In this document: positions 1 to 5,153 of the stretch, one piece after another | Layout: every line of letters begins with the position of its first letter | Numbering within the stretch: the first letter of the stretch is position 1 | DNA from: Dehalococcoidia bacterium | GTDB taxonomy: Bacteria > Chloroflexota > Dehalococcoidia > UBA2979 | Length of the DNA stretch: 7,313 nt | Assembly (NCBI GenBank): GCA_030745285.1 | Contig: JASLOV010000109.1 | Span: 1-7,313 of the forward strand | Reading direction: 5' to 3' | Translations under genes and position numbers: made by a program | The notes under the pieces: model-generated | The model's database searches: none | Seen by the model: only the letters and a program-made list of their open reading frames with translations | What the model was told of the DNA's origin: nothing

Positions 1-827
1 CCGACAACGCTGACCCGCGGTCCCGCTCACGCGCCGTCAAGGCGCTGACGCCCACTGTCGCCGCCATCGTCGACCCGGTCGTGCGCTCCCACTACGTGCA
101 ACGCCTGGCCCGGCTGGGGCAGGTCGACGAGCGCGTGATCATCTCGCGCTTCTCGCAGCGCTCGCAGGCGGGCGACCCGCCCACCCACGCGCCGGTCGCC
201 TCGAAGAGCGAGGTGCGCCGCGCGCGGGGGCCGGCGGCCGACGTGCTCGACGGCGAGTCGCAGCTGCTGCAACTGCTGCTGCGCCGCCATGACGCCCGCG
301 CACCCGGCATGGAGATCGACCCCGACACCTTCGAGGAGAGCGTGAATCGCGCGCTCTTCGCCGCGTGGCTCGAAATGGACGACCTCGACGAGCGTGTCGA
401 TCAGCTCGAAGAGGACGTGCGCGACCGGCTGGCGATGCTGCTCGAGCGGCCGGCCGAGTGGTTGGATCCGCTCTACCTTGAGAATCGTTATGTCGAGGGG
501 ATGGTCCGCCAGATGGCGGCCGAGTTGCGTCTGCGCCGCGCCAGCGCGCGGCTGCGACCGGCGGCCGTCGAGCAGGCTCACGAGGTGCGGACCTTCCGCA
601 CCGCCGAGGCCGAAGGCGGAGCGACCGTCCTGCGGGCGGCTGCGCAGGCCACCGTCGACGGCCCCGTCCTGGCCGAAGCCGCAAACGAGGCAGCGGAGCT
701 GGCGGCCGAATTCGCAGAAGTATCCGAGCGTCAGCGAGCGTTGACGCGTGAGTATCAAACGTTCAGAGGACAGCGAACCCCGGACGGGGACGTTGATCCG
801 GTGCACCAGGGGGAGGACGACGAATGA
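1..827 (+). CDS. dnaG: DNA primase DnaG, C-terminal part (5' truncated)
   Basis: Partial gene: the reading frame is open from base 3 and its start lies left of the window, leaving 274 codons. DnaG makes the short RNA primers for lagging-strand DNA synthesis at the fork. The first ~35 residues resemble the end of the primase catalytic region, with the typical pattern DPVVRSHYVQRLARLGQVDE. From about visible residue 80 (base 240) comes the C-terminal helicase-interaction domain, beginning with DGESQLLQLLLRRHD and continuing as an all-helical Glu/Arg/Leu-rich region to an acidic end (EDDE). That domain binds the DnaB helicase and recruits primase. The N-terminal zinc-binding and TOPRIM catalytic domains are not in the window, so activity cannot be judged. 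The stop codon overlaps the rpoD start (ATGA), and dnaG-rpoD adjacency is a classic macromolecular-synthesis operon order, which supports the call. Confidence 0.9.
   Translation, partial: DNADPRSRSRAVKALTPTVAAIVDPVVRSHYVQRLARLGQVDERVIISRFSQRSQAGDPPTHAPVASKSEVRRARGPAADVLDGESQLLQLLLRRHDARAPGMEIDPDTFEESVNRALFAAWLEMDDLDERVDQLEEDVRDRLAMLLERPAEWLDPLYLENRYVEGMVRQMAAELRLRRASARLRPAAVEQAHEVRTFRTAEAEGGATVLRAAAQATVDGPVLAEAANEAAELAAEFAEVSERQRALTREYQTFRGQRTPDGDVDPVHQGEDDE
808..816 (+). promoter_or_regulatory. Shine-Dalgarno site of rpoD
   Basis: AGGGGGAGG lies seven bases before the rpoD ATG, inside the last codons of dnaG. It fixes the rpoD start at 824 and suggests that rpoD is translated from the dnaG transcript, with initiation coupled to dnaG termination. 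Confidence 0.75.
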
Positions 828-2353
828 CGCAGACGTTTGAGGAGACCAGCCTCGACACGGGCATGGAAGAGCTGCTGAACAAGGGCCGGCGCCGGGGCCA
901 CGTGAGCGCCGAGGACGTGCTCGCGGCCATCCCGGAGGCCGAGCAGAACAAGGAGCGGCTCTCCTCCATCATCGCCACGCTCGGTGAGAACAACATCACC
1001 GTACGTATCGACGCCGTGGACGACCGCGAGGCCAGCGCCGTCGTCGACGCCGCGCGCCGCATCGCCGACGAGGCGGCCGGCATCGATGACCCGGTGCGAA
1101 TGTACCTGCGCGAAATCGGCAAGGTGCCGCTGCTCAACGCCGCCGACGAGAAGCGTCTCGCCAAGGCGATGGAAGAGCAGATCTGGGTGAACAATGTCCG
1201 TGCGGAGTTCGAGGAGGACCAGGGCCGTGAGCCGACCTACGGCGAGGTGTTCTCCGGCCTGTTGCGCCAGTTCCACCAGCAGCGCCCGATCTACCAGGCC
1301 GTCACCAAGAAACTGAAGCTCCCCCGGCAGTCGGTCTCGGACCGCTTCGAGGACGAGACGTTCCGCTCCACGATCGACTACGAGCTGGACGAGGCGATGG
1401 ACCGCTCTCTGCGGCGCTCGCAGAGGTTCGACGAAGAAGAGTCCAAGCGTGCACTCTTCGACCTCTCGATCGTGACGCACGTGATCAGCCCGAAGCACAG
1501 CCGCTGGGCGGCGGCGACCACCGGCACCGAGTCGAAGCTGTTCCCGCCTCCGAAGGCGCTGGCGGCGAAACTGGACAAGGCCCACGGCTCCGCCATGCGC
1601 TACTACTTCGACAAGATCGAGTACGACGGCCGGCGCTCGGAGCGCCAGCTGACAGAGGCCAACCTCCGCCTCGTCGTCTCGGTGGCGAAGAAGTACATCG
1701 GCCGCGGAATGTCGCTGCTCGACCTGATCCAGGAAGGCAACATCGGCCTGATCCGGGCCGTCGAGAAGTTCGACTACCGCAAGGGCTACAAGTTCTCGAC
1801 CTACGCGACGTGGTGGATCCGCCAGGCCATCACCCGCGCCATCGCGGACCAGGCGCGGACGATCCGCATCCCCGTACACATGGTGGAGACGATCAACAAG
1901 CTCGTCCGCATCCAGCGCCGGCTCGTGCAGGAGTTCGGCCGCGAGCCGACCTCAGAGGAGATCGGCAAGGAGTTGGAGATGGCGCCGGAACGGGTCCGGG
2001 AGATCACCAAGATCTCTCAGGAGCCCGTCTCGCTGGAGACGCCGATCGGCGAGGAGGAAGACTCCCACCTCGGCGACTTCATCCCCGACGATGGCGCCCT
2101 GAAGCCGGACGATGCGGCCTCGCACCAGCTGTTGAAGGAGCAGGTCGGCGACGTGCTCTCCTCGCTCACGCCACGCGAGCGCAAGGTGCTGGAGCTGCGG
2201 TTCGGGCTGGAGGACGGCCGCTCGCGTACGCTGGAAGAGGTCGGCCGCGAGTTCAGCGTGACTCGCGAACGCATCCGCCAGATCGAGGCGAAGGCGCTGC
2301 GCAAGTTGCGCCACCCGACCCGATCGAAGAAGCTCCGCGACTACCTCGACTAG
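824..2353 (+). CDS. rpoD: Primary RNA polymerase sigma factor RpoD (SigA, sigma-70 group 1)
   Basis: Complete 509-residue housekeeping sigma factor; it directs RNA polymerase to -10/-35 promoters. Region 1.1-like sequence spans about residues 14-60. Region 1.2 starts near residue 88 (DDPVRMYLREIGKVPLL). Residues ~120-271 form a long insert. Regions 2.1-2.4 run from ~272, including EANLRLVVSVAKKYIGRGM and the promoter-melting and -10-reading segment TYATWWIRQAITRAIADQ (326-343). Region 3 follows (VHMVETINKL), then region 4 with the -35-reading helix-turn-helix at about 469-490 (TRERIRQIEAKALRKLRHP at 480-498). The core is near-identical to group 1 sigma factors. At 509 residues it is far longer than B. 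subtilis SigA (~370), and the insert accounts for the difference. The ATG start is supported by a strong Shine-Dalgarno and the ATGA overlap with dnaG. Confidence 0.98.
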   Translation: MTQTFEETSLDTGMEELLNKGRRRGHVSAEDVLAAIPEAEQNKERLSSIIATLGENNITVRIDAVDDREASAVVDAARRIADEAAGIDDPVRMYLREIGKVPLLNAADEKRLAKAMEEQIWVNNVRAEFEEDQGREPTYGEVFSGLLRQFHQQRPIYQAVTKKLKLPRQSVSDRFEDETFRSTIDYELDEAMDRSLRRSQRFDEEESKRALFDLSIVTHVISPKHSRWAAATTGTESKLFPPPKALAAKLDKAHGSAMRYYFDKIEYDGRRSERQLTEANLRLVVSVAKKYIGRGMSLLDLIQEGNIGLIRAVEKFDYRKGYKFSTYATWWIRQAITRAIADQARTIRIPVHMVETINKLVRIQRRLVQEFGREPTSEEIGKELEMAPERVREITKISQEPVSLETPIGEEEDSHLGDFIPDDGALKPDDAASHQLLKEQVGDVLSSLTPRERKVLELRFGLEDGRSRTLEEVGREFSVTRERIRQIEAKALRKLRHPTRSKKLRDYLD

Positions 2354-2359
2354 CCAGCC

Positions 2360-2374
2360 GTCCGGCGAGCGGAC
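2360..2374 (+). other. Small hairpin in the rpoD-fmdB spacer
   Basis: GTCCG and CGGAC form a 5-bp stem around a 5-base loop just after the rpoD stop. There is no T-run, so it is unlikely to terminate transcription fully. It could stabilise the rpoD 3' end or mildly attenuate read-through into the next gene. The element is short and may be chance in GC-rich DNA. Confidence 0.2.
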
Positions 2375-2421
2375 AGGCCAGACAACCGGCGAGAAGACCG
2401 CCACCAGCGGAAGGACCGAGC

Positions 2422-2709
2422 GTGCCAATCTACGAATTCCAGTGCACAAAGAAGCACAGCTTTGAACTGATGCAGTCGCTCTCCAAGCGTACGGCCACGG
2501 CCAAGTGCCCGACCTGCGGTGGTCGCGGCAAGAAGCAACTCTCCACCTTCGCTATCGTCGCTGGAGCGGATTCCGGCATGCCGGACATGGGTGACATGGG
2601 TGACATGGGTGACATGGGTGACATGGGTGACATGGGTGGCATGGGTGGCATGCCCGGAATGCCCGATATGGGTGGCATGGACATGGGCGGCGACGACTTC
2701 GACTTCTAA
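2422..2709 (+). CDS. FmdB-type zinc-ribbon protein with repetitive Gly/Met/Asp tail
   Basis: Small 95-residue protein. The N-terminus (PIYEFQC, then HSFELMQSLS, then KCPTCGG) follows the FmdB/putative regulatory zinc-ribbon family, whose members begin MPIYEYxC and are usually 60-110 residues long. Likely zinc ligands are Cys8, His12, Cys29 and Cys32; the usual second cysteine of the first knuckle is absent and His12 is the candidate replacement. The rest, from about residue 52, is a low-complexity tail of Asp-Met-Gly and Gly-Met-X triplets ending in DDFDF, and is probably disordered. The GTG start is set by GGAAGGA six bases upstream (2409-2415) and by the family-typical PIYEF start. It lies 68 bp after rpoD on the same strand, so co-transcription is plausible. 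The family was named after a formamidase-operon regulator, but its general function is not established and I assign none. Confidence 0.85.
   Translation: MPIYEFQCTKKHSFELMQSLSKRTATAKCPTCGGRGKKQLSTFAIVAGADSGMPDMGDMGDMGDMGDMGDMGGMGGMPGMPDMGGMDMGGDDFDF
2584..2691 (+). repeat. 9-bp tandem repeat array inside the fmdB-like gene
   Basis: Six perfect copies of GACATGGGT fill 2584-2637, followed by degenerate 9-bp units (GGCATGGGT, GGCATGCCC, GGAATGCCC, GATATGGGT and others) to about 2691. The unit length is a multiple of three, so copy-number change adds or removes Asp-Met-Gly without frameshift. The perfect copies use identical codons, which points to recent slippage or unequal recombination. Confidence 0.95.
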
Positions 2710-2732
2710 GCCGTCCCTGCCAGCGGGACGGC
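2710..2732. terminator. Hairpin between convergent genes, probable bidirectional terminator
   Basis: GCCGTCCC (2710-2717) and GGGACGGC (2725-2732) form a perfect 8-bp GC-rich stem with a 7-base loop. It begins one base after the fmdB-like stop codon and ends seven bases before the stop of the convergent membrane-protein gene. Neither side has a real T-run (the minus side has only a short TTAG), so the call rests on position and stem strength. Confidence 0.6.
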
Positions 2733-2738
2733 GCGAGC

Positions 2739-3482
2739 TTACGAGGCGCCTTCCGCGTCCGCGGGCAGGAGCGCGGGCGGGCCCTCGTCGCCCCGCCCGG
2801 CGCGGTAATCGAGCCACAGCAGGTAGCCGTAGCCGATCGCCGCCAGTACCGCTCCCTGCGCGATCGTGATCGCGCCGACGCCGAGCGTAACATCGAACCA
2901 GAACCCCTGCGGGAACATCTGGATCAGGTGGTCCGTCCGCGGATTGAGCTGCCAGAAATCGTTGCTGAACGAGAGCAGATGGAACTGCTCGAAGAGGTCG
3001 TCGAACCCGACAACCACGGCGCCGGCGGCCATCGCCAGCAGCCCGGCCGTCGCGATCCCGGCCGCGATCGACTGACGGGCCAGCTGGCGCATTGAGCGCT
3101 CGCGGCTCCAGAGGAAGACGGCGGCGACGTAGCCCACGACATAGACGAACGCCACTTCCTGCACGCGGAAGACGACGCGGAACAGCGCCTTCACGTCGCG
3201 CATGTGTTCCACCTCGCGCGGGTTGAACAGCGCCTGCTCCACGCGGTCGATCGTCACCCGCGTCGTCAGCAGCGGCTCATCGTTGCCGAAGTAGGCAACG
3301 ATCTCGCGGGCCGCGCGGTCGAGCTGGGCGCGGTCGACGCCCGAGCGCCCAACGGCGTCGTACTGGTTGAACGAGTACTCGTAGACGCGCGGCTCCATGG
3401 CCGCCACGCGGACGTTGCTCAGCACGAGGAAGACGGGTACCGCGAGAACGAACAGCGCCATCGCAACCCAGCGAGCGATCAT
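2739..3482 (-). CDS. DUF1461/TIGR01906 membrane protein, probable lipoprotein intramolecular transacylase (Lit)
   Basis: A 247-residue integral membrane protein. Four hydrophobic segments are visible: ~5-22, ~109-125, ~137-160 and ~197-224, with a ~85-residue extracytoplasmic-type loop after the first. Family landmarks are EVEHMRDVK (90-98) and FHLLSFSNDFWQLNP then DHLIQMFPQGFWFD (167-197). This family contains Lit of Bacillus cereus and Enterococcus faecalis, which moves an acyl chain from the lipid-linked glycerol of a lipoprotein to its N-terminal cysteine, giving lyso-form lipoproteins. His93 and His168 align by motif with the two histidines I recall as catalytic in Lit. Start: ATG at 3482, where the first transmembrane helix begins at once; a longer in-frame reading to 3710 adds an unconserved-looking, non-hydrophobic stretch containing the likely promoter. 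No Shine-Dalgarno is obvious, and the transcript may be leaderless. Family membership is strong; Lit activity is inferred. Confidence 0.85.
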   Translation of the reverse strand: MIARWVAMALFVLAVPVFLVLSNVRVAAMEPRVYEYSFNQYDAVGRSGVDRAQLDRAAREIVAYFGNDEPLLTTRVTIDRVEQALFNPREVEHMRDVKALFRVVFRVQEVAFVYVVGYVAAVFLWSRERSMRQLARQSIAAGIATAGLLAMAAGAVVVGFDDLFEQFHLLSFSNDFWQLNPRTDHLIQMFPQGFWFDVTLGVGAITIAQGAVLAAIGYGYLLWLDYRAGRGDEGPPALLPADAEGAS

Positions 3483-3488
3483 GTGACG

Positions 3489-3494
3489 ATTGTA
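3489..3494 (-). promoter_or_regulatory. Candidate -10 element for the Lit-family gene
   Basis: The minus strand reads TACAAT six bases before the ATG at 3482, so transcription would begin at or next to the start codon, giving a leaderless mRNA. No good TTGACA match sits 17 bp upstream. In its place there are three CAGCGG repeats spaced 8 bp apart (forward-strand CCGCTG at 3495, 3503 and 3511). Confidence 0.4.
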
Positions 3495-3516
3495 CCGCTG
3501 GCCCGCTGGACCGCTG
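3495..3516 (-). repeat. Three CAGCGG direct repeats at 8-bp spacing
   Basis: Forward-strand CCGCTG occurs at 3495-3500, 3503-3508 and 3511-3516, with two-base spacers. On the minus strand this is CAGCGG three times, directly abutting the TACAAT element. The array is outside any supported coding region and occupies the place where a spacer and -35 element would lie. Confidence 0.7.
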
Positions 3517-3677
3517 AACTGCTGCGCCGCCTTCGCTCCGCCGAATCGATCGGCAACCTCGTCACCTTCAAGCCAGGCGGCCAGGAACCGGACCGGGGCA
3601 CACTCGGAAGGGAGTCCGCGGCGTGCTGGGACCGGAGCCGAGGCGTTTCCGAGGCACAGTAGAAAATCCTGCGCCCG

Positions 3678-3686
3678 TGATACACT
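3678..3686 (+). promoter_or_regulatory. Candidate extended -10 promoter for the thioredoxin-fold gene
   Basis: TGATACACT matches an extended -10 pattern (TG, one base, then TACACT) 35 bases before the ATG at 3722. No convincing -35 hexamer is seen 16-18 bp upstream. Its position between the ATG and an upstream in-frame GTG (3623) also argues for the shorter protein start. Confidence 0.35.
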
Positions 3687-3721
3687 CCCGCCCAGACGCA
3701 GCATCAGCATCAGGGGGCAAT

Positions 3722-4312
3722 ATGGCCAGTGAGACTTCAGTCGTTACCCCGGAGCGCTTCAGTACCGGGCTCGACAGCTACGACGCCTGGATCGAGGCCA
3801 TTCCGGAGCGACCGGACCGGTTCCACACACACTACGAGGAGTACGAGCCGGACGCCGACGATGTCGCGGCGGTGAAGAAGCTCGTCGACGAGCACGGCGT
3901 GAAGGTGCTCACCATCGGCGAGCACTGGTGCCCGGATGTCTGGCGCGGCCTGCCCGTCATGGCGAAGGTGGCCGAGGCCACCGGCATGGAGCATCGCATC
4001 TTCTTCCGCGACCAGAACAAGGACATCATGTCCGAGTTCCTGAAGGACGGTGAGTTCGAGTCGATCCCGGCCATGGTCTTCTACGACAAGTACCACAACT
4101 ACCTGGGCCACTGGATCGAGCGTCCAGACATCGCCAATCAGGAGATGGACGAGATCCGCCAGCGCGTGATGCCGAACGGCCCGCCGCCCGAGGGTCCCGA
4201 GCGCGACGAGGTGATGAAGCGGTACCGCTCCGAGATGAACGAGCGCGCCGGCGAGTGGCGTCACCAGTCGCTGCGGGACTGGCGCGCGATGCTCGAGGAG
4301 AAGCTCGGTTAA
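3722..4312 (+). CDS. Thioredoxin-fold protein with single active-site cysteine
   Basis: A 196-residue cytoplasmic protein without signal peptide or membrane helix. The centre follows a thioredoxin-like fold: strand VKVLTIGEHWC (60-70), active-site stretch WCPDVWRGLPVM, strand HRIFFRDQN (91-99), then SIP (114-116) with the likely cis-proline, and AMVFYD. The RDxN, cis-Pro and GHWIERP (129-135) pattern resembles the Thioredoxin_9 family. The usual CPxC is CPDV here: Cys70 is the only cysteine in the protein, so a classical dithiol-disulfide cycle is not possible. Residues 155-196 form a charged helical C-terminal extension. The ATG start has GGGGG four bases upstream (3713-3717); a GTG at 3623 would extend it through the candidate promoter. 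It stands alone between divergent and convergent neighbours, followed by a terminator. Fold confident; substrate and role unknown. Confidence 0.8.
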   Translation: MASETSVVTPERFSTGLDSYDAWIEAIPERPDRFHTHYEEYEPDADDVAAVKKLVDEHGVKVLTIGEHWCPDVWRGLPVMAKVAEATGMEHRIFFRDQNKDIMSEFLKDGEFESIPAMVFYDKYHNYLGHWIERPDIANQEMDEIRQRVMPNGPPPEGPERDEVMKRYRSEMNERAGEWRHQSLRDWRAMLEEKLG

Positions 4313-4331
4313 CGACCTTCCCGCGGAGACC

Positions 4332-4361
4332 GAGACGGCCGCCCGATGGGCGGCCGTTCTC
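4332..4361 (+). terminator. Rho-independent-type terminator of the thioredoxin-fold gene
   Basis: ACGGCCGCCC (4335-4344) pairs perfectly with GGGCGGCCGT (4348-4357) around a GAT loop, and with one bulged T the stem extends by GAG/CTC. It starts about 20 bases after the stop codon and is followed by a weak T-rich tail (TTCTCATTT). This is the clearest terminator in the window. Confidence 0.8.
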
Positions 4362-4376
4362 ATTTCAGATTGGGTT

Positions 4377-4390
4377 GGGGCCGGTGCCCC
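4377..4390 (-). terminator. Short hairpin abutting the stop of the minus-strand zinc-ribbon gene
   Basis: GGGGC (4377-4381) and GCCCC (4386-4390) make a 5-bp stem with a 4-base loop directly after the minus-strand TAA. No T-run follows on the minus strand. It may work as a weak terminator or RNA-end stabiliser, or be chance. Confidence 0.3.
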
Positions 4391-4972
4391 TTACCGCGTC
4401 GCCGGTTCCTCGGTCGTGCGGCCACCGGCCGGGCGTGTGCTCGGCGGTGCGGCCTCGGCGGGGGCTTCGCCGCGGTCGCCGCTACCGGCATCGGCATCGA
4501 ACTCCAGCCGCGCCGCGCTGCGCACCGGCTCGCGCGGGGTCGCGCAGTAGGGGCAGTGTCGCCAGGCGTGGGTGAGCAGGCGGCCGCAGTCGTGGCAGGC
4601 CTCCTTCAAGGAGGTGCTGCAGTGGGGGCAGACCTGGAAGTCGTCCTGCACCGGCCGCCGGCAGGTGGGGCAGGCCGAGACGGAATGCAGCTCGGAGAGG
4701 ATCGCCTCCTGCTCCAGCTGGCGGTCGTATGCCTGTTGCAGCGTCGATGTCGGGCGCAGCACCAGGTACAGCGGAATGCCGACCAGCGGCAGCACGGTCA
4801 CCAGCGCCACGCCGACGAGGTGCGAGAACAGGTCGCGACTGCGGCTGCGGATATCGCGGTACGCCCACAGGATCGTCGTGGCCCAGATCAGACCGAAATA
4901 GACGATCGCAACGGCGGCGACAATCGTGACGGTGGCTTGAAGATCGCCGCCAGGCCAGCCGATCAGGAACAC
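4391..4972 (-). CDS. Membrane-anchored double zinc-ribbon protein, function unknown
   Basis: A 193-residue protein. The N-terminal half has two transmembrane helices (~13-38 and ~51-73) joined by a short Arg/Ser-rich loop (YRDIRSRSRD). After a helical linker (75-98) come four CxxC knuckles: Cys101/104, Cys115/118, Cys126/129 and Cys140/143. That is eight cysteines, the pattern of a DZANK-type double zinc ribbon binding two zinc ions. The last ~40 residues are Ala/Pro/Glu/Arg-rich and probably disordered. By the positive loop rule the ribbons are likely cytoplasmic. Such proteins are widespread and mostly uncharacterised; protein-protein or nucleic-acid contacts at the membrane are possible, but I assign no function. 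The start is a GTG at 4972 without a good Shine-Dalgarno; no earlier in-frame ATG or GTG was seen nearby, so the exact N-terminus is uncertain. Confidence 0.75.
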   Translation of the reverse strand: MFLIGWPGGDLQATVTIVAAVAIVYFGLIWATTILWAYRDIRSRSRDLFSHLVGVALVTVLPLVGIPLYLVLRPTSTLQQAYDRQLEQEAILSELHSVSACPTCRRPVQDDFQVCPHCSTSLKEACHDCGRLLTHAWRHCPYCATPREPVRSAARLEFDADAGSGDRGEAPAEAAPPSTRPAGGRTTEEPATR

Positions 4973-5057
4973 GCGGATATCCAGCTTCGCCCCACCGAAA
5001 ACGCACCCGCCACTCTGACTTCAGACCCCGCGATCTCAGCCTATCATGGGGCATTGC

Positions 5058-5076
5058 CGTGGTCGTCGCGACCACG
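5058..5076. promoter_or_regulatory. 8-bp perfect inverted repeat in the divergent spacer
   Basis: CGTGGTCG and CGACCACG flank a TCG loop. It lies between the minus-strand zinc-ribbon gene and the plus-strand helicase, about 40 bp upstream of the helicase -10-like element. There is no T-run on either side, so an operator or RNA hairpin is as likely as a terminator. It does not match the B. subtilis-type LexA box that I know. Confidence 0.35.
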
Positions 5077-5113
5077 CAAACACCACCGAGCGTGCGCCTG
5101 CGGCGGTTGTCGA

Positions 5114-5119
5114 TACAAT
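5114..5119 (+). promoter_or_regulatory. Candidate -10 element for the helicase gene
   Basis: TACAAT lies 34 bases before the ATG at 5154 and would give a leader of roughly 28 bases. There is no clear -35 hexamer at the usual distance. The same eight bases TACAATCG occur as the candidate -10 of the Lit-family gene on the other strand. Confidence 0.35.
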
Positions 5120-5153
5120 CGCCTCAGAGCTCCTCCCCCTGAAGCTGCGGCGA

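Noticed and set aside
755..1879. Long open frame on the minus strand opposite rpoD (374 codons)
   Set aside because: It mirrors the codon periodicity of rpoD in GC-rich DNA, has low-complexity Arg/Ala/Val/Leu composition and no family features, while the opposite strand encodes an unmistakable sigma factor.
1810..2421. Upstream in-frame extension of the FmdB-like gene into rpoD
   Set aside because: The extension is a frame-shifted reading of conserved rpoD codons. FmdB proteins begin with PIYEF at the N-terminus, and GTG 2422 has a good Shine-Dalgarno.
2584..2691. Tandem repeats considered as a CRISPR array or mobile-element end
   Set aside because: The units are 9 bp, contiguous without spacers, in frame and translated as Asp-Met-Gly, so they are a coding minisatellite.
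3483..3710. 76-residue N-terminal extension of the Lit-family protein
   Set aside because: It is not hydrophobic, has no family resemblance, precedes what should be the first membrane helix, and covers the candidate promoters of both divergent genes.
3623..3721. 33-residue N-terminal extension of the thioredoxin-fold protein from GTG 3623
   Set aside because: ATG 3722 has a GGGGG Shine-Dalgarno, and a candidate -10 element lies inside the extension.
3483..3721. Divergent spacer considered as an RNA gene
   Set aside because: I saw no tRNA-like cloverleaf, T-loop sequence or large stable hairpin by eye; only promoter-like elements and short repeats are supported. A covariance-model search would settle it.
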